From contig OY986964.1 of assembly GCA_963920575.1 (NCBI GenBank), forward strand, positions 32,288,372 through 32,352,371: a stretch of DNA of 64,000 nucleotides, written 5' to 3'. The notes below the pieces were generated by a model that saw only the letters and a program-made list of their open reading frames with translations, was not told the origin of the DNA and did not search any database. Origin of the DNA: Narthecium ossifragum (taxonomy: Eukaryota; Streptophyta; Magnoliopsida; Dioscoreales; Nartheciaceae). A program made the position numbers and the translations under genes. Shown piece after piece: positions 1 through 8,389 of this stretch. Each line of letters opens with the position of its first letter. The first letter of the stretch is position 1.

Positions 1-113
1 ATAATTTGAGCCCCTTCGTACAACACGGAACATAGAGGTCGACCTACAGGTGGACATGAGCAAAGTAGACGTCACATACCTTCTTTTGCAGATACATCCA
101 CTTCATGATCTAG

Positions 114-275
114 GGTCACTCAACCGACTGCAACGTCTCGAGGGAGAGAGAGAGACGTGGGAGGGGGTCGGGGGTTCGCAATACTCAAACGACTCATGAT
201 CACTCTCCAATTCCACCCATCCGTGATACCTACATTGAGAAATTACATGTGTCTTTGTATCGTTATATTTCCCAC
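114..275 (+). pseudogene. 5' fragment of OTU-like domain gene, cut by LTR element
   Basis: The plus-strand frame whose codons start at multiples of three is open from 114 to the retrotransposon edge at 275 and encodes an RGRGSG-type basic linker followed by a stretch ending YRYISH. When the LTR element and one copy of the 5-bp target duplication are skipped, the same frame continues at 6470 with TVDIQPDGHC, the OTU cysteine box. In plants this arrangement (basic linker, then OTU-like cysteine protease domain) is common in proteins linked to Mutator-like/FAR1-like transposons. Stops at 66-68 and 111-113 in this frame show that the copy was decayed or spliced further upstream. Seen: the continuous frame. 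Inferred: transposon-derived origin. Confidence 0.6.
271..275. repeat. Target site duplication CCCAC, left copy
   Basis: CCCAC directly precedes the LTR terminus TGTCGCG at 276 and is repeated directly after the other terminus at 6465-6469. A perfect 5-bp duplication is what an LTR-retrotransposon integrase produces. Confidence 0.9.
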
Positions 276-1513
276 TGTCGCGCCCCGACCCGCAGAACCC
301 AGACCGGGCCGGGACACGAGGGGGAAAAACCTACATCTACTAGCCTCAACTGGCGGAAACAGCTGAGACTAACGCACAGCTGGCGGAAACAGCTGACTGC
401 AAGCACAAGCGGAAGCAAGCTACTACAACATCTATTAACATTTATTACAAAACAGTAATAAAAGAGTTAAACAGAGTTTAGTACAACAAGCTACAAGGGA
501 TCAACAGTCCCCAAAAAGAAACTACACTACCCACCGGGGTCTTGGCAAACGAACAAACGAAACCATCCTGACCCTCAGACATGGTCAGGTGCCGGCGCGC
601 TACCACGAGACGGGCGACGGGGAAGCACCGGAGGAGAACGAGGACCCGCACCTGCAAACACCACAGTTCAGGTAGGAATGAGCAACAGCTCAGCAGGGTC
701 CTACTCTACCACTCTTGCTAAGAAGGCAAACCCAAACGAACCAACTCTGGAGCCAAGTACCGAAGCTTGCCAAGGATCCCATAAATTCCGTCTATAACCC
801 GAAGGACTCCTGTCCCAAGTACGCCCCTCCGACAACCACTGCTCAAGGGTGGACAACTCTGACAATCCCTGACACGGGGTGGACATGACGCTACTGGTAG
901 GACACCCTTCTCCAAGCGGGATCTCCACACTTGGCGGAACGACCGAGGTTAAGACTACCACCTCCCAGTACTCCAAGCCACAGAGCCAACAGGACCCCTA
1001 ACTCCTGACCAAAGACTAAGCCTAGCCAGGGAGTCCATCGATCCCATCGATGTCTTCCCCCCCCCCCAGGGTTCCTGTCCAACCTACGTCCCTCCGATAG
1101 CCACTGCTCAAGGACTGGGCTACCTCCGACGGTCCTTGACATAGGGTGGCCCAGACGCTAATTGTAGGACACCCTTGCCGGGATAACGGCGTCAACCACT
1201 TAGTCATTGATCACCGGAGTTCACGGATCAACCCCACCCAGTCTAACCTAGCATGTCTAATGCACAGGAAACACGGCAGGATATGAATAGGGAAAACGGT
1301 AACAAACAGCATAACAAGGGCACACTTCGGCCCATTTACACTAACCACTCTCGAGGATCATGACTTCTTCGGTTCACCACAAATCAGTAAACATTCAAGC
1401 AGGATAAGTTTCATATTAAGCCCCGAAGGCAAAACCGTCAAAACCACTTGCAGGCAAAGCCCCGCGGGCAAAACAGCACTTAAAGCAAGTAAAAACCCTC
1501 TCTGCATCGAAGG

Positions 1514-1742
1514 AGATCGATCTCCTAAAGCAACGAGATCGATCTTCTTCGAGGCTAGAAGCACCCGTCCTGGTCACCCCACGAGATCGATCTCCACCCA
1601 TATGAAGATCGATCTTGTAAGTGACCCATGACATACCGACGCCAGCCGCCAAGAGATCAATCTCCCTCCCAGGGAGATCGCTCTCGCTCGGACGGACTGG
1701 GCCACCCCGACCAAGATCGATCTCATCCCATGAGATCGATCT
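1514..1742. repeat. AGATCGATCT palindrome cluster 1 (3' LTR)
   Basis: Six perfect copies of the self-complementary decamer AGATCGATCT start at 1514, 1536, 1584, 1606, 1714 and 1733. Two one-mismatch copies start at 1654 (AGATCAATCT) and 1675 (AGATCGCTCT). They fall in pairs with start-to-start spacing of 22, 22, 21 and 19 bp. The matching cluster in the other LTR is at 5411-5617. Confidence 0.9.
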
Positions 1743-2296
1743 GGATTTGGGTTCACCGGCGGCCGGACGGCGAGGGACACCGTCGGAAACCTCCACCATA
1801 CCTCACCAAACTAGGTGGGCTGATAGATCTCAGTGCCACGAAGCTACTCAAGGCTTCAAAATTGGAAAACACCAACTCCACAAGGAGATCTAACGAGAAA
1901 CAAAACCGGATTTCAAACCCTCAAAACAGCCGGAGCTTTGAATGAGAACCCTACCTCTACAACGCAGCTTCGATCCACAAGACCAAGCCTAGGATCTTCC
2001 TCGCCTCGCCACGAACCCAACGAGCCTTCAAGCTCTAGGAAAGGTGGCCGGTGGAGGAAGAACGGCGAGCGGAAGCTCTCAGCCGGAACAGGGGAAGCAG
2101 AGCCGGGAGAGAAAGAGGGAAGAAGAGAAAGAGGAAAGAGGAGGGGAAGGGAGCGGGGTAAGGCCGGGGAAAGCCAGCGAAGGCGGGGAAAAGCTGGGGG
2201 AGGGGAGGGAAAGTCTTCCCTCCCCTGACAGGGGAAGCGACGGCCATCGCCGTGGCCATCCTTCGACGCCACCGCCAACGACTTCCAGGCACAGAG

Positions 2297-2394
2297 AGAT
2301 CGATCTTCATGGCCATGAAGATCGATCTCCCTTGCCCAGAACGGCGACCACTAGGCACATAGAGATCGATCTTCATTGCCATGGAGATCGATCT
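2297..2394. repeat. AGATCGATCT palindrome cluster 2 (3' LTR)
   Basis: Four perfect copies start at 2297, 2319, 2363 and 2385, that is, two pairs each spaced 22 bp, with the pairs 66 bp apart. The matching cluster in the other LTR is at 6172-6269, where two of the four copies have mutated but the 22-bp spacing is kept. Confidence 0.9.
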
Positions 2395-2948
2395 CCCTTG
2401 CCCAAAACGGCAACCTTGGGCTGAGCCGCAAGCCCAAGCCCAGGACTACCGAACCAGGGTCTACCTAACCTTTCTACGCAAACACAAGCACCAAACAAGG
2501 TCTGTGTGTGCACACCCAGTGTGAAACGACCGCCAAGGCGAAATTTCCCAAATTGCCCTTGGGGTCAACAACAAGCCAAGGGGATAGAGGGACAGGTCCT
2601 CACATCCTAAAACCCTTAAAAGAAATCTCGTCCTCGAGATTCGATCAAGGCAGGGCTCGGAAACAAAAACAACACCTAGCAGGATGCTACAAAGCGGTAA
2701 CTGTTACCTCTGGAGGCGGGTGGTGCTACGGTCAGTGGAAGCGGGTGCTGAGACAGGTACTCCTGATAGGACGGCTGCACCTCGTCTGCGAAAGGGCGGT
2801 CAGGTAGGGCAAACAACTGTCCCCCACCATCCGCTCTGGCTCTGCCTCCGCTGCGGCCTTGCCCGGCTCCACCACTCTGCCCACGCCCAGCCCTGGCCTC
2901 TCCGCCTCGACCTCCCGACGGTGCCGCACCCTGCGAGCCCCGCCGCGG

Positions 2949-2990
2949 ACAGTCTCTGCGGAAGTGCCCCGGCTGCTGGCAGTGAAAACA
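2949..2990 (-). pseudogene. CCHC zinc knuckle of gag, out of frame
   Basis: Read on the minus strand, 2990 to 2949 encodes C-x2-C-x4-H-x4-C (CFHC, then H four residues later, then C after RRD), the nucleocapsid zinc knuckle of Ty3-type Gag. Its frame differs from that of the upstream gag core, whose frame ends in TAG at 3094-3092; the knuckle frame itself is blocked by a stop at 3077. At least one stop change and one frame change therefore separate the two parts. Confidence 0.75.
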
Positions 2991-3091
2991 CAGCGCTGGC
3001 CCAGCTCGGACTGCTGTCCTCGGCCTCCTTCCCAGGGAGTCTGCTGTGTGGGCCCTGCTGTTAGGAGGAGCTGGTCACCCTGGTGGGACTG

Positions 3092-3970
3092 CTACTGCTG
3101 GTACGGCTGCTGGCGGTACGTCTGACGCTGCTGCGGGTGCGCGGACCTCCGGTGCTGGTCTCTACGGCCATGAGACCTCTGGAGGTGCTCACCTCCTCCT
3201 CCACCTGTCGCTGGTACTGACTGGCTAGTCCTCGGCCTCCCCTGGCAACGAGGCTCCACTGCCAATGCAGCACCCAAAACCGCGGAGTAGGTGGTCGCCT
3301 GGCGTGCGGCGATCAACCTCCTGATCTCCTCACGGAGCCCCCTCTCGAAGTGCTGGGCCCGGGCGGTAGGGTCGGCGGCCATTGGCCCAGCGTACCGGAC
3401 CAAGTGCGTGAAGGCGGTGGCATACTGCTGCACTGTAAGAGAACCCTGAGTAAGACTGAGGTACTCCTCAGCCAACGCCACCCGCGTACTGTAGGGGAAG
3501 TACGCGTCAAGGAAAGCTGCACGGAAGCCCTCCCAGGTCAACTGCTCTCCTGCTGCTCTGGTGACCTGAACAGTGCGCCACCAGTCCCGAGCATCTCCCT
3601 CGAGCTGGAGTGCCGCGAGTCTAACCCGGACGGGGTCGCTCTCGTCGAACAAGAGGTCAAGCAAACTGGTGACTCCGTCAAGCCACTCCTCGGCCGCTGA
3701 CGGATCCCCGCTTCCGCCGTTGAACCTCGGCGGGTCCAACCGGCGGAACTCGAGGACCTCCGACGCTAAGGAGCGCATGGCGACGGGTGGAGGGACCTCC
3801 CTACGGCGGAAGGGAACCTCCACATCGCCGCCCACGGCAGAGTCCGTCTCTGTCGCTGGCACGTAGGGCTGGTGCTGAGGCTCCTCAGCCTCGGAAGTTT
3901 GCCGGACGTCGCTCGCCTCAGGAGGATCGTCCCGGCCCAACCCGCGAGGACTGCCAGGCTGCCCTGCCAT
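3092..3970 (-). CDS. Retrotransposon gag (capsid core), truncated before the zinc knuckle
   Basis: The first ATG is at 3970 (MAGQPGSPRG); an upstream GTG at 4000 extends the frame but is less likely to be used. The 292-residue product contains the Retrotrans_gag core: PPRFNGGSGDP, EEWLDG, LEGDARDWWRTV, the WEGFRAAFLDAYFP block, and the ARAQHFERGL region. In the family this protein forms the virus-like particle that packages element RNA. It stops at TAG (3094-3092), about 100 nt before a zinc knuckle that lies in another frame, so this copy makes a core without the RNA-binding tail. No pol gene follows. The core itself shows no internal stop. Confidence 0.85.
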   Translation of the reverse strand: MAGQPGSPRGLGRDDPPEASDVRQTSEAEEPQHQPYVPATETDSAVGGDVEVPFRRREVPPPVAMRSLASEVLEFRRLDPPRFNGGSGDPSAAEEWLDGVTSLLDLLFDESDPVRVRLAALQLEGDARDWWRTVQVTRAAGEQLTWEGFRAAFLDAYFPYSTRVALAEEYLSLTQGSLTVQQYATAFTHLVRYAGPMAADPTARAQHFERGLREEIRRLIAARQATTYSAVLGAALAVEPRCQGRPRTSQSVPATGGGGGEHLQRSHGRRDQHRRSAHPQQRQTYRQQPYQQ

Positions 3971-4156
3971 CTGTACCAACAACAGAAACACGAGTTCCAC
4001 TCGTCAGAGACGACACAAACTGCACTCAGCAAAGAGATACAAGCACACTCAGCGGAAAGTAAGCAAGCAAACAGGGATGTTCTAACTCTAGAACTACCCA
4101 AACCCATGCACGTCTCCGCAGAGACCCGATTCAGTTCCCTGGGATCTACAACCTAT

Positions 4157-4168
4157 GCTCTGATACCA
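4157..4168 (-). other. Primer-binding site, initiator tRNA-Met
   Basis: On the minus strand TGGTATCAGAGC lies three bases beyond the 5' LTR end. It is the standard sequence complementary to the 3' end of plant initiator methionine tRNA, used to prime minus-strand DNA synthesis in many plant Ty1 and Ty3 elements. Its position fixes the element orientation and the LTR boundary at 4172. Confidence 0.92.
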
Positions 4169-4171
4169 AGC

Positions 4172-6464
4172 TGTCGCGCCCCGACCCGCAGAACCCAGAC
4201 CGGGCCGGGACACGAGGGGGAAAAACCTACATCTACTAACCTCAACTGGCGGAAACAGCTGAGACTAACGCACAGCTGGCGGAAACAGCTGATTGCAAGC
4301 ACAAGCGGAAGCAAGCTACTACAACATCTATTAACATTTATTACAAAACAGTAATAAAAGAGTTAAACAGAGTTTAGTACAACAAGCTACAAGGGATCAA
4401 CAGTCCCCAAAAAGAAACTACACTACCCACCTGGGTCTCGGCAAACGCACAAACGAAACCATCCTGACCCTCAGACATGGTCAGGTGCCGGCGCGCTACC
4501 ACGAGACGGGCGACGGGGAAGCACCGGAGGAGAACGAGGACCCGCACCTGCAAACACCACAGTCCAGGTAGGAATGAGCAACAGCTCAGCAGGGTCCTAC
4601 TCTACCACTCTCGCTAAGAAGGCAAACCCAAACGAACCAACTCTGGAGCCAAGTACCGAAGCTTGCCAAGGATCCCATAAATTCCGTCTATAACCCGAAG
4701 GACTCCTGTCCCAAGTACGCCCCTCCGACAACCACTGCTCAAGGGTGGACAACTCCGACAATCCCTGACACAGGGTGGACATGACGCTACTGGTAGGACA
4801 CCCTTCTCCAAGCGGGATCTTCACACTTGGCGGAACGACCGAGGTTAAGACTACCACCTCCCAGTACTCCAAGCCACAGAGCCAACAGGACCCCTAACTC
4901 CTGACCAAAGACTAAGCCTAGCCAGGGAGTCCATCGATCCCATCGATGTCTTCCCCCCCCCCCAGGGTTCCTATCCAACCTACGTCCCTCCGATAGCCAC
5001 TACTCAAGGACTGGGCTACCTCCGACGGTCCTTGACACAGGGTGGCCCAGACGCTAATTGTAGGACACCCTTGCCGGGATAACGGCGTCAACCACTTAGT
5101 CATTGATCACCGGAGTTCACGGATCAGCCCCACCCAGTCTAACCTAGCATGTCTAATGCACAAGAAACACGGCAGGATATGAATAGGGAAAACGGTAACA
5201 AACAGCATAACAAGGGCACACCTTCAGCCCATTTACACTAACCACTCCCGAGGATCATGACTTCCTCGGTTCACCACAAATCAGTAAACATTCAAGCAGG
5301 ATAAGTTTCATATTAAGCCCCGAAGGCAAAACCGTAAAAACCACTTGCAGGCGAAGCCCCGCGGGCAAAACAGCACTTAAAGCAAGTAAAAACCCTCTCT
5401 GCACCGAAGGAGATCGATCTTCTTCGAGGCTAGAAGCACCCGTCCTGGTCACCCCACGAGATCGATCTCCACCCATATGAAGATCGATCTTGTAAGTGAC
5501 CCATGACGTACCGACGCCAGCCGCCAAGAGATCGATCTCCCTCCCAGGGAGATCGCTCTCGCTCGGACGGACTGGGCCACCCCGACCAAGATCGATCTCA
5601 TCCCATGAGATCGATCTGGATTTGGGTTCACCGGCGGCCGGACGACGAGGGACACCGCTGGAAACCTCCACCATACCTCAGCAAACTAGGTGGGCTGATA
5701 GATCTCAGTGCCACGAAGCTATTCAAGGCTTCAAAACTGGAAAACACCAACTCCACAAGGAGATCTAACGAGAAACAAAACCGGATTTCAAACCCTCAAA
5801 ACAGCCGGAGCTTTGAGTGAGAACCCTACCTCTACAACGCAGCTTCGATCCACAAGACCAAGCCTAGGATCTTCCTCGCCTCGCCACGAACCCAACGAGC
5901 CTTCAAGCTCCAGGAAAGGTGGCCGGAGGAGGAAGAACGGCGAGCGGAAGCTCTCAGCCGGAATAGGGGAAGCAGAGCCGGGAGAGAAAGAGGGAAGAAG
6001 AGAAAGAGGAAAGAGGAGGGGAAGGGGGCGGGGTAAGGCCGGGGAAAGTCGGCGAAGGCGGGGAAAAGCTGAGGGAGGGGAGGGAAAGTCTTCCCTCCCC
6101 TGACAGGGGAAGCGACGGCCATCGCCGTGGCCGTCCTTCGACGCCACCGCCAACGACTTCCAGGCACAGAGAGATCGATCTTCATGGATATGGAGATCTA
6201 TCTCCCTTGCCCAGAACGGCGACCAATAGACACAGAGAGATCGATCTTCATTGCCATGGAGATCAATCTCCCTTGCCCAAAACGGCAACCTTGGGCTGAG
6301 CCGCAAGCCCAAGCCCAGGACTACCGAACCAGGGTCCACCTAACCTTTCTACGCAAACACAAGGTGTGTGCACACCCAGTGTGAAACGACCGCCAAGGCG
6401 AAATTTCCCAAATTGCCCTTGGGGTCAACAACAAGCCAAGGGGATAGAGGGACAGGTCCTCACA
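4172..6464 (-). repeat. 5' LTR (2,293 bp)
   Basis: Partner of 276-2604, about 98% identical by hand comparison. It would contain the element promoter; no TATA signal was assigned. It lacks one 22-bp palindrome-to-palindrome segment and about 15 bp near 6362 compared with the left LTR. Palindrome clusters lie at 5411-5617 and 6172-6269. Confidence 0.92.
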
Positions 6465-6469
6465 CCCAC
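6465..6469. repeat. Target site duplication CCCAC, right copy
   Basis: CCCAC directly follows the LTR terminus ending TCCTCACA and matches 271-275. Confidence 0.9.
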
Positions 6470-6960
6470 ACTGTTGACATTCAACCTGACGGTCATTGTG
6501 AATTCAGGATGAAAGCCGCACTAATTGGATATGGTGAAAAAGGTCGGTCTCAAGTACGATTCGAGCTTATGAAAGAGATTCAACAAAATAAGGATCTATA
6601 TGATCAGTTTTATCCAGATCGGAATTTGGTAGCTAATCTATTATTCTCACTGAATTGGTTCGAGCCGTGGGCACCAGAGATATATTGGATGGACTCTATG
6701 CCTTTGGGAATTGTCATCGCATCAAGGTACAACTTTATACTGCATACACTTGGTGAGAAAATTGGAGTTGTTTTACTCACTTGTCATTATGGACTCCTTC
6801 TGTTCCAAACCAAGAGTGTCGAGAAATAACTATTGCCCATGTTGGCAATCACTTCGTGCAAGTTTCTCTTACACCCTTATCACCCTGTGCCACCCATTCT
6901 AACGTGGTGGTGGCAACATTCATGGTACGAAAGATCAAGGATGTGCCGCTCATTATATGA
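6470..6960 (+). pseudogene. OTU-like cysteine protease domain, degraded, transposon-associated
   Basis: Continues the frame of 114-275. The catalytic cysteine box reads DGHCEFR (OTU consensus DGNCGFRA). It is followed by LIGYGE, an RFELMKEI helix, WFEPWAPEIYWMDSMPLG and IASRYN, the order seen in plant OTU domains associated with Mutator-like transposons. The first frame stops at 6829. The box carrying the catalytic histidine, GNHFVQV (codons around 6844-6864), is present but one frame over, so a frameshift separates the two halves of the active site. OTU enzymes cleave ubiquitin chains; this copy is not expected to work because of the frameshift and the 6.2-kb insertion. No transposase or terminal inverted repeats were found in the window. 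Confidence 0.75.
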
Positions 6961-8389
6961 CACGTGTTCATTTGTGGTATGAAATAACATGTACAGTACC
7001 AAGCGCAACATGAGCAGAATTCGAAGGTAATATTGATTAGAATTTGTATTTTTATAAATTTTTATGTATCTCTTTTTATGTATTGTTAGATGTACTCTTC
7101 TCTGAATATCGCTAAATCAATATTGGCTTAGGATGCTTTTCACAAAACACAATGTATTTTTTTAACTACTAGTATTTTTGTTATATATATATATACTAGG
7201 TGGTGGGCCCGTGCCACCTGGCACGGCTAACTACCCGCCCCCATTATCTATATTATAACTTACGTCACATCAGCCACTATCTTTTTTTTGTTTATTTAAT
7301 TATAATTTTATACCACGTGTATGCCACGTGTATGCCATGTGTGTATAAGTTTATGACTCAGATGATGAGTCATAAAAGTAACTACCATTGGATCTTATAA
7401 GATAGATAAGTATGTATATTTAAAACTAATCTCCTAGCTTATGATTATAAGGATGTATATTTAAAACTAACCTAGGGAAGATGATAAAAATATACAAAAT
7501 TAACTTAGGAAAATATACATGTAAATAAACTAATAGGAGGTAAACGGTTGTAACCGTTTTTGCTCCTTATAAGATTGATATATATATTATTTGATCCATA
7601 TTTTTATACTTTTTTAAAATTTTACAAATAATCACTCCCAAAAACTATTTATCCAAAAAGAAAAACAAAACTAATAAAAAAATAAAATTGATAAAAATAA
7701 ATAAATAAACCGATTAAAAAAAACTAATGAAAAAAAGAAACCCAATCTAAAAAAATAACACAAAATTAAGAGAAAAAGAACAGAAATCGGATTTTTTTTT
7801 TTTTTTTGGAGAAACCGGGGAAGGGGCAAAAAGAGGGGTGTGGGTCATGAGGGGGAAAGGAGGGTGTGTGGGTCATGAGGGGGTTGCGTCGGGGGTGCCA
7901 GAAGCAGCTCCCTTTGGAAGGTGAGCCACATCTTTGACCCGATCCAACCCAACCAAATAAGGCCCGACCTTGACGACATCCCCACTCACGTATAATAAAT
8001 AGTCAATTAAAGTACGACAATCCCATATTCCCATCTCATCAAAGAAGAAAAAGGCCTTCGTTCTGTCGGGAAACTTCCTATCGGACTTTTTAATGCCAGA
8101 AACGTATCCCGCCGACGTCTCTCGCCCATAATATAGTAGAATAAAAATGCACGTGCCACGAGACCATTGCCCATCCTCTCCTGGGCCCCACCCTTTTTGA
8201 TCCCCAGGGTAGCCACGTCTGGGCGCCACGTGCCCTCATCTTCAGCGCAAGATAGCAAACGACCTTGGTGCCGTCACCCCCCCTTCCCGTCGGTCACTCT
8301 CCTCCATAAAGCCCAATCAATGGCCCCTCTTCCGCGTTCCGGCGAGCTATTCCAACGTAGGGTTGCGATTCCAGTTCGATCGAGAAGAG
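6961..8389. other. AT-rich spacer and PDAT1 upstream region
   Basis: No gene seen. It contains a TA-rich stretch at 7183-7195, the Helitron-like element at 7196-7392, a very A/T-rich block at 7560-7800 ending in a T run, and GC-richer DNA from about 7870 that should include the PDAT1 promoter and 5' leader. Small open frames here show no recognisable domain. Confidence 0.6.
7196..7392 (-). mobile_element. Short non-autonomous Helitron-like element (family B)
   Basis: On the minus strand the 3' end reads GCCGTGCC-AGGT-GGCACGG (hairpin), then a short spacer, then CTAG followed by T. The 5' end (7392 side) begins TCCAATGG after an A. TC at the 5' end, a subterminal hairpin, CTRR at the 3' end and insertion between A and T are the Helitron hallmarks. 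A second copy at 16042-16208 shares the 5' start and an internal pair of TGAGTCAT-type motifs. About 200 bp, with no coding capacity. Confidence 0.6.

Larger units (their letters stand above)
276..2604 (-). repeat. 3' LTR (2,329 bp)
   Basis: On the minus strand it begins TGTGAGGACC (2604 side) and ends GCGCGACA (276 side). It is colinear with the right LTR. It holds two clusters of the palindrome AGATCGATCT (1514-1742 and 2297-2394), a run of eleven C near 1057-1067 and a purine-rich block near 2090-2220. It is 36 bp longer than its partner, mainly because of a 22-bp palindrome-to-palindrome segment at 1514-1535 and about 15 bp near 2487-2505. Open frames inside the LTR are incidental. The purine stretch just outside (2605-2618, read on the minus strand) is a weak polypurine tract. 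Confidence 0.92.
276..6464 (-). mobile_element. Gag-only (TR-GAG type) LTR retrotransposon, complete
   Basis: A 6,189-bp element in minus orientation. Its long LTRs (276-2604 and 4172-6464) start TG and end CA when read on the minus strand. It has a perfect 5-bp target duplication (CCCAC), a primer-binding site complementary to initiator methionine tRNA beside the right LTR, and an internal region of only 1,567 bp. That internal region holds a Ty3-type gag and a zinc knuckle but has no room for protease, reverse transcriptase, RNase H or integrase. This matches the non-autonomous terminal-repeat-with-GAG class, which must borrow replication enzymes from an autonomous partner. By hand alignment the LTRs differ at about 48 sites, roughly 2%, mostly transitions, so the insertion is fairly recent. 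The LTRs exceed the internal region in length. Confidence 0.93.

Noticed and set aside
1416..1799. Open frames on both strands inside the LTRs (also at 2044-2424 and 5788-6339)
   Set aside because: They arise from GC-rich LTR sequence and from the palindrome, which reads as EIDL/EDRS in several frames. Both LTRs carry them and no domain is recognisable.
1514..2394. CRISPR-like array of regularly spaced repeats
   Set aside because: The repeats are 10-bp palindromes in pairs with irregular gaps between pairs, inside a plant LTR. There are no CRISPR-length repeats or cas genes.
7873..8229. 118-residue minus-strand frame upstream of PDAT1
   Set aside because: No recognisable motif, no supporting splice structure, and it lies in the expected PDAT1 promoter.
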